The notes beneath the pieces are model-generated. The model worked only from the letters and a program-made list of their open reading frames with translations. It did no database searches and was not told the DNA's origin. A DNA stretch of 33,217 bases from an uncultured Mollicutes bacterium (GTDB lineage: Bacteria > Bacillota_I > Bacilli_A > Acholeplasmatales > Anaeroplasmataceae). Within the stretch, counting starts at the first letter, position 1, and every line of letters begins with the position of its first letter. The stretch is from NCBI GenBank assembly GCA_947177025.1, contig CAMWSQ010000005.1, positions 1-33,217 on the forward strand, given 5' to 3'. Position numbers and translations under genes: made by a program. This document shows positions 25,051 through 33,052 of the stretch, one piece after another.

Positions 25051-25458
25051 ATGGCAGTTAAAGAAAAATCTCAAGAGAAGACATCTCGTATTTGGCAGTA
25101 TCTTAAAGAAACACATAAATGGGAAAATTACGTATTTTTAATTTTTTCCGTATTGGTATTAGTTTTAGGATGCTTAATTTTAACAGGAGCATTATCAGTT
25201 CGTCAGGATTTCTGGTTCATTGGACAACATCCAAGTGCATTTGGTGGAATTTTAGTCGGCGTTGCTGGTTTGTTTACAATTTATGGTTTATATCCATTTT
25301 TCAAGCCTGCCTTCCCAGAGTTCAAGAAGGTTACTTGGTTAACTCTTGGTAAATGGGTAGCAAACTCTATACGTGTTTTATTGTTCTTAGTTATTTTTGC
25401 ATTATTGTTCTTATTATATGATGCATTTATCTCTCAGATTTTAGGCAGAATTTGGTAA
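25051..25458 (+). CDS. secE: Preprotein translocase subunit SecE with two extra membrane segments
   Basis: The C-terminal 55 residues are the SecE core: PEFKKVTWLTLGKWVANSIR on the cytoplasmic face, then a membrane helix to YDAFI. SecE clamps SecY in the translocon. Unlike the roughly 60-residue single-helix SecE usual in Firmicutes, this 135-residue form has two further hydrophobic segments (about 28-46 and 64-82), as in three-helix SecE of enterobacteria. The start has GGAG 8-9 bases upstream. It is followed 13 bases later by nusG. Confidence 0.92.
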   Translation: MAVKEKSQEKTSRIWQYLKETHKWENYVFLIFSVLVLVLGCLILTGALSVRQDFWFIGQHPSAFGGILVGVAGLFTIYGLYPFFKPAFPEFKKVTWLTLGKWVANSIRVLLFLVIFALLFLLYDAFISQILGRIW

Positions 25459-25471
25459 TTGAGGGTTTAGT

Positions 25472-26017
25472 ATGAGAAGATGGTATATTGTAGGAACCTA
25501 TTCTGGTTATGAAAATGCAGTAAAACAGGATTTGGAAAAACGTAAAGAAACAATGAACATGACGGATAAGATTTATCAGGTTATGGTTCCAGAGGAAACT
25601 GTTGAAGTAACAGATAAAAAAGGAAAAAAGAAATTAAAGGTCAATAAATTATTTCCAGGATATGTATTCGTTGAGATGGAAGTTGAAGGCGAAATGGACG
25701 AAAAGGCTTGGTTTATGATTCGTAACACACCAAAGGTTACAGGATTCTTAGGCTCAAGCGGTGGTGGTACAAAACCAGTACCTGTTCCAGTTGATGAAAT
25801 GAATCGTATCTTAATTTCTTTAGGTATGGTTGAAAAATCAGTTATGGACTTCAAGGTTGGAGATCATATTGAAATTGTATCAGGACCATTTGAAGGCAGA
25901 ACATTTGATATTGCATCTGTAAATTTAGATGCAGAAGAAGTTATTGTATTGGTTGAAATGTTTGGTGGTAGATCTACTCAGATGACTTTCAGCTTCAAAC
26001 AAATTCGCAAAATCTAA
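25472..26017 (+). CDS. nusG: Transcription termination/antitermination protein NusG
   Basis: 181 residues. The NGN domain begins RRWYIVGTYSGYENAVKQDL and includes NKLFPGYVFVEMEV and MIRNTPKVTGFLG. The KOW domain lies near the end (FKVGDHIEIVSGPFEGRTF). NusG binds RNA polymerase and modulates elongation and pausing. GAGGG precedes the start. In the Bacillus order the rplK-rplA genes follow; here rpmE with its own promoter follows instead. Confidence 0.97.
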   Translation: MRRWYIVGTYSGYENAVKQDLEKRKETMNMTDKIYQVMVPEETVEVTDKKGKKKLKVNKLFPGYVFVEMEVEGEMDEKAWFMIRNTPKVTGFLGSSGGGTKPVPVPVDEMNRILISLGMVEKSVMDFKVGDHIEIVSGPFEGRTFDIASVNLDAEEVIVLVEMFGGRSTQMTFSFKQIRKI

Positions 26018-26027
26018 CAAATAAAAC

Positions 26028-26056
26028 TTGCATTATATTATTTTATATGTTAGAAT
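26028..26056 (+). promoter_or_regulatory. Promoter upstream of rpmE
   Basis: -35 TTGCAT (26028-26033) and -10 TAGAAT (26051-26056) are 17 bp apart. A second perfect TATAAT at 26080-26085 has no good -35 and is an alternative. Confidence 0.65.
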
Positions 26057-26108
26057 AATTTGGAAACTTTCTATGATAGTATAATCATGGCGGAAGGAGT
26101 GTATTAGC

Positions 26109-26318
26109 ATGAAACAAGGAATCCATCCAGAATATAAAACAGTAAAGGTAACTTGTACAACTTGCGGTAGCGTATTTGAAACAGGTTCAGTATTAGGTGA
26201 GATTCGTGTTGATACTTGTTCAAATTGTCATCCATTCTACACAGGGAAACAAGCATTTACCCAAGCAGATGGTCGTGTTGAAAAGTTCAACAAACGCTAT
26301 GGCGTTAAGAATAATTAA
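26109..26318 (+). CDS. rpmE: 50S ribosomal protein L31
   Basis: 69 residues with the L31 core [20 protein letters not shown]. Cysteines in TCTTCGS and [12 protein letters not shown] mark the zinc-binding (type A, C+) form; zinc-free L31 replaces it under zinc starvation in some bacteria. AAGGAG lies upstream of the ATG. It is a short transcription unit ended by its own terminator. Confidence 0.96.
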   Translation: MKQGIHPEYKTVKVTCTTCGSVFETGSVLGEIRVDTCSNCHPFYTGKQAFTQADGRVEKFNKRYGVKNN

Positions 26319-26328
26319 TGAAAATATT

Positions 26329-26347
26329 GCCCATATGGGCTTTTTTT
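26329..26347 (+). terminator. Terminator after rpmE
   Basis: The palindrome GCCCATATGGGC (26329-26340) is followed by seven Ts. tdk starts 22 bases later, so it may be expressed by partial readthrough. Confidence 0.8.
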
Positions 26348-26368
26348 CTTGAAAATGAGAGGTAGAGT

Positions 26369-26947
26369 ATGCAGTATTATTTAGATAAACCAGGCTGGAT
26401 TGAAGTCGTTTGTGGCCCAATGTTTGCTGGAAAAACAGAAGAATTAATTCGTCGTGTTAAGCGTATGGATTTTGCAAAAAAGAAATATTTGATTTTTAAA
26501 CCAACAATTGATGACCGGTATTCCATTTCAGAGGTAGTATCTCATAGTCAGCGTAAGGTAAAAGCCATCAATATATCTTCCTCAGCTGAAATAAAGGATT
26601 ATTTAACAGAGGATGTGGAAGCAGTCTTAATTGATGAGGTTCAATTTTTTGATCCTGAGGTTGTCGAGGTTTGCAGAAATTTAGCAAATCAGGGCTTGAG
26701 AGTTATATGTACAGGTTTAGATTGTGATTTTAGAGGAAATCCTTTTCCTATAGTTGCGAGCCTACTTGCAATGGCAGAAAGCATTACGAAGCTTACAGCA
26801 ATTTGTGTATGCTGTGGAAATGAAGCAACAATGACACAGCGGATTATCAATGGGAATCCAGCAAAGTATAGTGATCCTACTATTTTGGTTGGAGAAAAGG
26901 AATCCTATGAGCCTAGATGTCGAAAATGTCATGTGATAAGAAAATGA
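26369..26947 (+). CDS. tdk: Thymidine kinase
   Basis: A 192-residue type II thymidine kinase that phosphorylates thymidine in nucleotide salvage. P-loop GPMFAGKT lies at 16-23, IDEVQFF (88-94) holds the Walker B and catalytic Glu region, and the lasso domain has two Cys pairs (CVCC, CRKC) for zinc. GAGAGGT precedes the ATG. The stop overlaps the tadA start (ATGA). Confidence 0.96.
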   Translation: MQYYLDKPGWIEVVCGPMFAGKTEELIRRVKRMDFAKKKYLIFKPTIDDRYSISEVVSHSQRKVKAINISSSAEIKDYLTEDVEAVLIDEVQFFDPEVVEVCRNLANQGLRVICTGLDCDFRGNPFPIVASLLAMAESITKLTAICVCCGNEATMTQRIINGNPAKYSDPTILVGEKESYEPRCRKCHVIRK

Positions 26948-27396
26948 ATCACGAGTATTTTATGAAGGAAGCTTTAAAGGAAGCGAAAAAAGCATATCTT
27001 AAAAATGAAACTCCTATTGGTGCAGTTGCAGTATTCGAAGATAAAATTATTGCAAGAGCGCATAATTTAAGAGAATCTAAACAGGATTCTACAATGCATG
27101 CAGAACTTCAGCTCATCAAGAAGGCTTGTGCAAAGCTTGGGACTTGGCGGTTAGAGGATGTAACCATTTATGTTACCTTGGAACCTTGTGTTATGTGTGC
27201 AGGAGCAATGATTCAGGCTCGAGTTAAAAAAGTGATTTATGGAGCTAAAAATGATCGTTTTGGTGTTCATCAAGGTGCGATTCGATTGTTTGATGTGGAT
27301 TTTAATCACAAGGTGGAAGTAGAAGGTGGACTTTTAGAAGAAGAATGCTCTCATTTGCTTTCTAGCTTTTTTAAACAGTTGCGAAATAATTCTTGA
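26944..27396 (+). CDS. tadA: tRNA-specific adenosine deaminase
   Basis: A 150-residue zinc deaminase that makes inosine-34 in tRNA-Arg(ACG). Zinc and catalytic residues: His52-Ala-Glu54 in TMHAELQ, and Cys82/Cys85 in LEPCVMCAGAM. The ATG at 26944 overlaps the tdk stop and has no clear Shine-Dalgarno site, so it is probably coupled to tdk; in-frame upstream starts at 26917 would overlap tdk by 31 bases. It is followed by the SRP RNA, as in Bacillus (tadA-scr-dnaX). Confidence 0.95.
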   Translation: MNHEYFMKEALKEAKKAYLKNETPIGAVAVFEDKIIARAHNLRESKQDSTMHAELQLIKKACAKLGTWRLEDVTIYVTLEPCVMCAGAMIQARVKKVIYGAKNDRFGVHQGAIRLFDVDFNHKVEVEGGLLEEECSHLLSSFFKQLRNNS

Positions 27397-27424
27397 AATA
27401 TGCAGTATGTTATGATATTATAAT
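27393..27424 (+). promoter_or_regulatory. Promoter of the SRP RNA
   Basis: -35 TTGAAA (27393-27398) is followed after 17 bp by TATTAT (27416-27421); an overlapping TATAAT lies at 27419-27424. Transcription would begin near 27428-27431, at the 5' arm of the RNA. Confidence 0.65.
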
Positions 27425-27427
27425 GTA

Positions 27428-27512
27428 GTCCTTAATCAATTATTTACGGTGAACCAGGTCAGGATCGGAAGGTAGCAGCCTTAAGCTAGTAGGTAATGTG
27501 GTTAAGGCGCTT
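27428..27512 (+). ncRNA. ffs: Signal recognition particle RNA, short (4.5S-type)
   Basis: The core CCAGGTCAGGATCGGAAGG followed by TAGCAGCC is the conserved Ffh-binding domain with a GGAA tetraloop. The ends pair as CCTTAATCA (27430-27438) with TGGTTAAGG (27499-27507), and a run of eight Ts follows. About 85 bases: the Alu domain of Bacillus-type SRP RNA is missing. Confidence 0.93.
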
Positions 27513-27531
27513 TTTTTTGCAAAAAAAATAA

Positions 27532-27547
27532 GAGATATTGCTATCTC
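27532..27547 (-). terminator. Terminator of the aminopeptidase P gene
   Basis: On the minus strand a GAGATA / TATCTC stem (27542-27547 with 27532-27537, 4-base loop) is followed by TTATTTTTTTT. It lies back to back with the SRP RNA terminator (Ts at 27511-27518). Confidence 0.8.
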
Positions 27548-29324
27548 ATATTTCTCTTGTATATTGTTTTAACCATTCTTGTTCCTCTTCATCTAGATAA
27601 GGACTAAGAAGCAAATATACCTTATTATGATATTGGTTTAACCAATTTTTTTCTTCCTGATTCAACAGATTCACATCTATCGCATCTAAATCAATAGGGG
27701 CATAGGTTATTGTTTCAAAACCCAAAAATTCTCCAAATTCACTTTTTCCTTTTGGAACACAAATCATTTCATTTTCTATACGAATTCCATATTTGTTTTC
27801 TAAATAGATTCCTGGTTCATTGGTTGTAATCATTCCTGGAATAAATTCATGTGAATCATTCCTTTCTGGAACAATTTGCCAGCGGAATCCATTTGGGGCT
27901 TCATGAACAGATAGAAGATGTCCAACACCATGACCAGTACCACATTTATAGTCGATGAATTGCTTCCATATTGGCCCACGAGCAAGTATATCTAGATTGA
28001 TACCTTTTACTCCTCTTAGGAAGATTGCTTCGGATAAAGCAATTACAGATTTTAATACGGTTGTAAAATGTAGCTTTTGAATATCTGTAATTTCCCCTAA
28101 GGCTAGTGTTCTTGTTATGTCAGTGGTGCCTTCTAAATAATGTCCACCAGAATCAATCAATAAAAAATCATTAGGCTCTAATCTATAATTAGAGTCTTCA
28201 GTAGCAGAATAATGCATCATTGCTCCATGGTCCTTATAAGCACATATTGTATCAAAGGAAATGTCAACAAAGCCGTCTTGCTTCTGGCGATATTCTTGTA
28301 GAAGCTTAGTAACTGAAAGTTCACTTAAAGTGGACTTTTTAGAGATATTCTTTTTTACGTAATACATTAGCTTTGTAAAGGCTACACCATCCTTGACATG
28401 TGCTAAAACAGTATTTTCTATTTCTCTATCATTCTTAATTGACTTCATCAAAAGAGAAGGATCCTCTTGTTGAATTAAAGTATTAGAAGAAGCAATTAAA
28501 GAATAGATTGCATAATTGGCTTTATTCAAGTTAATTAAAATCTGATTGTTTTTGATTGTTGATAAGTAGGTATAGAATTCTTCATAATTGTGAAGAATGA
28601 TTTCATTTTCCTTTAAATACTTTTCAACTATAGTATCAATTTTTTTAGGGTCAATAAATAAATGGCATTCTTCTTGAGTAATGATAGTAAATGCTAAAAA
28701 TACAGGAGTATGAGGAATATCATTTGCTCTTAAGTTATATAACCATGCTTGATCCTCTAGACTAGAAAGAATATGGGTATTTGCATGATATTCCTTCATC
28801 TTTTGTCGTATAGCTAAAAGTTTATCCTGATAGCTTTTTCCAGAAAAGAATTCTTCAAGACGATATAAAAATGAAAACGGTAGAGAAGGTCTATCCTTCC
28901 ATAAATCAGATATTAAATCTTTATCTGATTGAATGACAAAACCTGGATTCTTTTTTTTCAAGCTGTTGACGAAGGAAGTCGCCATTACTTTTCCATCAAA
29001 AGCAATAACACTATTTGCTTTTAATGTAGAAGAAAGATATTGCTCTAAGGAAAGTACGGTAGGAAGACCTTGCTTCATTAAAGTAATATTTTTTCCATCA
29101 ATTTGTTTAGCTGCCTGAATATGATATCTACCATCTACCCAAAGATAAGCTTTTTTAGGAGTGATAAGAAGAGTTCCAGCAGAACCTGTAAACCCTGTTA
29201 GAAAGGCTCTGGTTTTATAATAATCACTGATATACTCACTATTGTGATCATCGGATGTCGGAACAATGTATGCATCTATTTGCAACTGTGTTAATTTTTT
29301 TTGTATCATTTTGATTTTATCCAT
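27546..29324 (-). CDS. Xaa-Pro aminopeptidase (M24B, XPNPEP1-like long form)
   Basis: A 592-residue cytosolic aminopeptidase P that removes an N-terminal residue preceding proline. Two N-terminal creatinase-like domains (starting IDAYIVPTSDDHNSEYISDY) precede the pita-bread catalytic domain. Metal ligands are visible in LIDSGGHYLEGTTDITRT (two Asp), GTGHGVGHLLSVHEAP (His) and the two Glu of TNEPGIYLENKYGIRIENEM. The length fits the three-domain form rather than the roughly 350-440-residue PepP. ATG at 29324 is chosen over GTG at 29336; the ribosome binding site (TTGGTG) is weak. It is monocistronic. Confidence 0.93.
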   Translation of the reverse strand: MDKIKMIQKKLTQLQIDAYIVPTSDDHNSEYISDYYKTRAFLTGFTGSAGTLLITPKKAYLWVDGRYHIQAAKQIDGKNITLMKQGLPTVLSLEQYLSSTLKANSVIAFDGKVMATSFVNSLKKKNPGFVIQSDKDLISDLWKDRPSLPFSFLYRLEEFFSGKSYQDKLLAIRQKMKEYHANTHILSSLEDQAWLYNLRANDIPHTPVFLAFTIITQEECHLFIDPKKIDTIVEKYLKENEIILHNYEEFYTYLSTIKNNQILINLNKANYAIYSLIASSNTLIQQEDPSLLMKSIKNDREIENTVLAHVKDGVAFTKLMYYVKKNISKKSTLSELSVTKLLQEYRQKQDGFVDISFDTICAYKDHGAMMHYSATEDSNYRLEPNDFLLIDSGGHYLEGTTDITRTLALGEITDIQKLHFTTVLKSVIALSEAIFLRGVKGINLDILARGPIWKQFIDYKCGTGHGVGHLLSVHEAPNGFRWQIVPERNDSHEFIPGMITTNEPGIYLENKYGIRIENEMICVPKGKSEFGEFLGFETITYAPIDLDAIDVNLLNQEEKNWLNQYHNKVYLLLSPYLDEEEQEWLKQYTREI

Positions 29325-29341
29325 ATTTTTCACCAATTTCT

Positions 29342-29347
29342 ATTATA
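29342..29347 (-). promoter_or_regulatory. -10 box of the aminopeptidase P gene
   Basis: Minus-strand TATAAT lies about 20 bases before the start codon, with only a poor -35 (TTTCTT) at 17 bp. Confidence 0.4.
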
Positions 29348-29383
29348 ACTTTTTTTATTCAAAAAAGAAATAGATTTCTATTA

Positions 29384-29412
29384 TTGAAAAAAATAAATGA
29401 TTGTGGCATAAT
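29384..29412 (+). promoter_or_regulatory. Promoter of the CvpA-like gene
   Basis: -35 TTGAAA (29384-29389) and -10 CATAAT (29407-29412) are 17 bp apart. Confidence 0.6.
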
Positions 29413-29448
29413 AAGGGCATATTAAAAAAAGTAAGGATGTGAATTAAG

Positions 29449-30165
29449 GTGGATTTAAAGATTTGTGGCATTATTGATATTATTTTAATCATTTTAATGA
29501 TTCTTGCTTTAGTTTTGGGATATAAAAAAGGATTTTTAAAAAAAGCAATTGGATTAGTCGGATTATTTGTGGCACTTGCAGTTGCATTTGTGTTTTGTTC
29601 TCAGCTCGCAGGATGGTTTGAAGCTACAGGTTTTATTTATAATTCCATCTTTGAGAATATAAAGGAAAATGTATTGAATGCGGATGTATTCAAAAATAAT
29701 TTAAATGCTGAAATACCAGAGGTTTTGATGTCTATAGGAATTCCTAAATTTTTAGCTTATGGATTTTCTGCGAATATAGATAAGGCTATTACACCTTATA
29801 CAATTGCTATTAATGTTTCCACATTTTTCTCCCATATCTTAATGGTTATTATCAGCTTCTTTATATTATTTGTAGGAGTGTTTGTGATTGCATTTGTTTT
29901 AAAGATTATCACAACCATTCTTAGAGGGAATGCAATTATTCGATCCATTGATGGAATTTTAGGAATGGTATTTTATTTTTGTTTATTAATGATTGCTGTT
30001 TATGCTATTTTTGCAATATTAAGGCTTTTGGGGCATTACTCCTTTTTCGCAGGGTTACAAAGGTTTTTAGATGTAGATATGAAATTGAATGAGAACACAT
30101 TCCGATTCTCTAAGTTTTTCTATCAACATAATATTATCTATTCTTTCTTCGATTTATTCTTTTAA
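29449..30165 (+). CDS. CvpA-family membrane protein
   Basis: A 238-residue integral membrane protein. The N-terminus (IDIILIILMILALVLGYKKGFLKKAIGLVGLFVALAV, residues about 10-46) is the CvpA/colicin V production pattern: helix, GYKKGF turn, second helix. A third and fourth helix (about 125-155 and 165-190) flank IRSIDGILGMVF, also conserved-type. The 50-residue loop between helices 2 and 3 would be extracytoplasmic. The start is GTG with AAGGATGTG 7 bases upstream. The biochemical function of the family is not settled. A clear terminator follows, so it is a single-gene unit. Confidence 0.85.
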   Translation: MDLKICGIIDIILIILMILALVLGYKKGFLKKAIGLVGLFVALAVAFVFCSQLAGWFEATGFIYNSIFENIKENVLNADVFKNNLNAEIPEVLMSIGIPKFLAYGFSANIDKAITPYTIAINVSTFFSHILMVIISFFILFVGVFVIAFVLKIITTILRGNAIIRSIDGILGMVFYFCLLMIAVYAIFAILRLLGHYSFFAGLQRFLDVDMKLNENTFRFSKFFYQHNIIYSFFDLFF

Positions 30166-30170
30166 AAACT

Positions 30171-30199
30171 AGAGCTGTTTATTCAGCTCTTTCTTTTTT
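30171..30199 (+). terminator. Terminator after the CvpA-like gene
   Basis: A 7-bp stem AGAGCTG / CAGCTCT (30171-30177 with 30184-30190) is followed by TTCTTTTTT. Confidence 0.85.
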
Positions 30200-30276
30200 A
30201 AAAAGGAAAAAGAAGAAGATTTTAATTGTTTTAAAGTGTGTTTTCACATTATTTTCTTTTAAAGTTTAATTATCTA

Positions 30277-30285
30277 TGATATAAT
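30277..30285 (+). promoter_or_regulatory. Extended -10 promoter of the membrane protein-tkt operon
   Basis: TGATATAAT (TGnTATAAT) ends at 30285, 32 bases before the ATG. The -35 region (TTTTAA) is poor. Confidence 0.5.
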
Positions 30286-30317
30286 AAATTAGAAATTCTA
30301 GAAAGGAATAATAGAGT

Positions 30318-31028
30318 ATGAGAATTAATCCAAAATTATTTATATTAGGGAATGAGGCTGAACCAATTGACGTTCAGGAATTTGATGGAAGAAAAATAGA
30401 AGTGTTTATGATGAATCCTTTTCCACAGGTTAAGGAAGAATTTATTAATAAAGGGAAATTTGCAGTATGGTCCTCTGTAGATGGAACCAATTACCGTATT
30501 TTTATTGAAGATGGTTATTATGAGGAGTTAAAGGATCTTTACTCTGCATCAATTAATAAAATTTGGGTAGACTTCTGGGACACCTGTGAAAAAATATCAC
30601 ATAAAATGTCTAGATGTGTCATTTTACCTTTAACAATTGCTGCTGTTGGAGGCTGTATTGGATTTTCATTTTTACCAAAGAGTGTCTCCTTGTATGCGAT
30701 GATTGCAGTTGTAGTTGTAGCTTTTGTTGCTATGATGTTCTGCAACAGATTGACACGTAAAAAGATTTATGATGCAAATGCTGCAAGTGTAGAATTAATC
30801 AAGAAATCCTTAGGTGGAACAAAGGAATTTGATGCTTTAATTGAGCGCCAAAAGAATTATATGGATGCTTATTATGATAGCCTTTATCCAGATGAGGAGG
30901 AAGAGGATTTAGAATCTGCTCCAGAAGAAATTGCTGCACCTGCAGATGAAGTACAAGCAGAGGGTGAAGTAGTTGAAGAAAACCCTGTTGAAGAAGTTGT
31001 AGAGGAAGAAGGAAATAAGGATGAATAA
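30318..31028 (+). CDS. Two-helix membrane protein with acidic C-terminal tail, unrecognised
   Basis: A 236-residue protein I cannot place in a family. Residues 1-98 are soluble with mixed strand/helix character (VWSSVDGTNYRIFIEDGYYEELKDLY). Two membrane segments lie at about 101-119 and 123-142, separated by a short turn. A basic stretch (NRLTRKKIYD) follows, then a helical region to about 190. Residues 192-236 are mostly Glu, Asp, Ala and Val, a disordered acidic tail. Both soluble parts would face the cytoplasm. It overlaps the transketolase start by 8 bases, so the two are co-translated. AAAGGA lies upstream of the ATG. Confidence 0.8.
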   Translation: MRINPKLFILGNEAEPIDVQEFDGRKIEVFMMNPFPQVKEEFINKGKFAVWSSVDGTNYRIFIEDGYYEELKDLYSASINKIWVDFWDTCEKISHKMSRCVILPLTIAAVGGCIGFSFLPKSVSLYAMIAVVVVAFVAMMFCNRLTRKKIYDANAASVELIKKSLGGTKEFDALIERQKNYMDAYYDSLYPDEEEEDLESAPEEIAAPADEVQAEGEVVEENPVEEVVEEEGNKDE

Positions 31029-32997
31029 ACACATTGATAACGAGTGTATTACTGCGTTACGTGTAATTGGTGCAGAGATGATCACCAAAGCCAAAAGTGG
31101 ACATCCTGGAATTGTTTTGGGAGCTGCGCCGATTGTGCATACGCTTTTTACAAGACATTTAAATATTGATGCAAATGATGAAAAATGGTTTAACAGAGAT
31201 AGATTTATTTTATCTGCTGGGCATGGGTCTGCATTATTGTATGCAATGCTTCATTTTTCTGGATTCAATATTCCAATGAGAGAATTAGCCAATTTTAGAC
31301 AAAAGGATAGTATGACTCCAGGACACCCTGAATATGGTCATACTTCAGGTGTAGAAATGACAACAGGTCCTCTTGGACAAGGAATTTCTACTGCAGTTGG
31401 TTTGGCTATTGCAGAAGCTCATCTTGCCGCCAGATTTAATAAACAGGCTTGTGATATTGTAGACCATTATACCTATGTTTTATGTGGAGATGGAGATTTA
31501 CAAGAGGGCGTGACTATGGAAGCTATGTCCTTAGCTGGGCATTTACGCTTAAATAAATTAATTGTGCTTTATGATTCTAATGATATTCAATTGGATGGTT
31601 CTGTTTCCCTTGCGTGCACGGATTCTATAGAGAAAAAAGTAAAATCAATGAAGTGGGGCTATCTTCGTGTTGAAGATGGAAATGATGTAGAAGAAATTGA
31701 TGAAGCCATTCGCGAAGCAAGAATGTCAACAGATCGTCCTACTTTGATTGAAATTAAAACAATCATTGGTTATGGAGCGCCTACTAGTGGAGAATCTTCT
31801 ATTCATGGAAAGCCTCTTTCTGAAGATGATTTAAGAACATTAAAGGATAATTTGGATTCAAATCAAATGGCATTTACAGTTTCAAAGGAAGTCAGTGATT
31901 TTTATCATTCAGCCATTTCTGTTCGTGGAGCTCAGGCAAATTCTGGATGGAATTATTTAATGAGTGAATATGCAAAGAAATATCCTAAGGAATATGATTT
32001 GTTAAATCAATATATGTTTAATGATATCCGTTTGAAAGATTTCGATGGACTTCCTGAGTTTTCAGTAGGTAGTAGTATTTCTACAAGAGCAGTAATGGGT
32101 AAAGTCTTAGATTGGTTATCTAGCAAGTTGCCAAACCTAGTAGGAGGTTCTGCTGATTTGACATCCTCTACGATGGTAAAAGGTGCTGATGGAATTTTCA
32201 GTTCTGTAAATCTTTCAGGAAGAAATATTAAATTTGGTGTGCGTGAGCATGCTATGGCAGCTATAACAAATGGAATTACCTTACATGGTGGATTAAGAGG
32301 ATTTTGTGCAGGTTTCTTTGTATTTAGTGATTATATGAAGCCAGCAATTCGATTGGCAGCTATTATGCATTTGCCATCCTTGTTTTTCTTTTCACATGAT
32401 ACCGTATGTGTAGGAGAAGATGGACCAACTCATCAGCCTGTAGAACAGTTAGCTATGTTTAGAAGTATGCCGAATACAAGAGTATTTAGACCTGCTGATG
32501 CCAAGGAAATGACTGCAGCTATGCTTCTTGCTATGGATGCAAAGGAAAATCCAACCATTATTGTTTCCTCTCGCCAAAATCTAGAGGTTCTTGAAAACAC
32601 AGATGCTGAAGGAGTATCTAGAGGAGCTTATATAGCATTTGAACCAAAAGAAGAACCAAAGGCTATGTTCGTTACCTGTGGCTCTGAATTAGCCTTGTGT
32701 ATTGCTGTAGCTAAGAGATTAGAAAAAGAAAATATTTATGTTAGAGTTGTATCAATGCCTTCTATGGATTTATTTGAACGACAAAGTGAAGAATATAAAA
32801 ATAGTATTCTACCAAAGCGTATTACAAAGCGTATGGCTGTAGAAATGGGTTCTAGCATATGTTGGTATAAATATGCAAATCATGTTCACGGAATTGATGA
32901 ATTCGGAAAATCTATGCCACTGAAGTATATTGCAGAGGAATATGGATTTACAGAGGAAGTTATCTATAACGAATTTTTAGAAATCGTTAAAAATTAA
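31021..32997 (+). CDS. tkt: Transketolase
   Basis: A 658-residue thiamine diphosphate enzyme that transfers two-carbon ketol units in the pentose phosphate pathway. KSGHPGIVLGAAPI, the GPLGQGIS stretch and CGDGDLQEGVTMEA (ThDP/metal motif GDG...) define the N-terminal domain. GSADLTSST and FGVREHAMAAITNGI define the Pyr domain, and HDTVCVGEDGPTHQPVEQL carries the substrate-binding His. Length is standard. AAGGA is 7 bases before the ATG, inside the preceding gene. A terminator follows. Confidence 0.97.
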   Translation: MNKHIDNECITALRVIGAEMITKAKSGHPGIVLGAAPIVHTLFTRHLNIDANDEKWFNRDRFILSAGHGSALLYAMLHFSGFNIPMRELANFRQKDSMTPGHPEYGHTSGVEMTTGPLGQGISTAVGLAIAEAHLAARFNKQACDIVDHYTYVLCGDGDLQEGVTMEAMSLAGHLRLNKLIVLYDSNDIQLDGSVSLACTDSIEKKVKSMKWGYLRVEDGNDVEEIDEAIREARMSTDRPTLIEIKTIIGYGAPTSGESSIHGKPLSEDDLRTLKDNLDSNQMAFTVSKEVSDFYHSAISVRGAQANSGWNYLMSEYAKKYPKEYDLLNQYMFNDIRLKDFDGLPEFSVGSSISTRAVMGKVLDWLSSKLPNLVGGSADLTSSTMVKGADGIFSSVNLSGRNIKFGVREHAMAAITNGITLHGGLRGFCAGFFVFSDYMKPAIRLAAIMHLPSLFFFSHDTVCVGEDGPTHQPVEQLAMFRSMPNTRVFRPADAKEMTAAMLLAMDAKENPTIIVSSRQNLEVLENTDAEGVSRGAYIAFEPKEEPKAMFVTCGSELALCIAVAKRLEKENIYVRVVSMPSMDLFERQSEEYKNSILPKRITKRMAVEMGSSICWYKYANHVHGIDEFGKSMPLKYIAEEYGFTEEVIYNEFLEIVKN

Positions 32998-33004
32998 TTT
33001 TTGA

Positions 33005-33034
33005 AAATAGCTAGTTTTTACTAGTTATTTTTTT
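33005..33034 (+). terminator. Terminator after tkt
   Basis: A stem of about 11 pairs with one G-T pair (33005-33015 with 33020-33030) and a TTTT loop runs into a T-tract. Confidence 0.8.
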
Positions 33035-33052
33035 AAAACTTAGGAGTAATAT

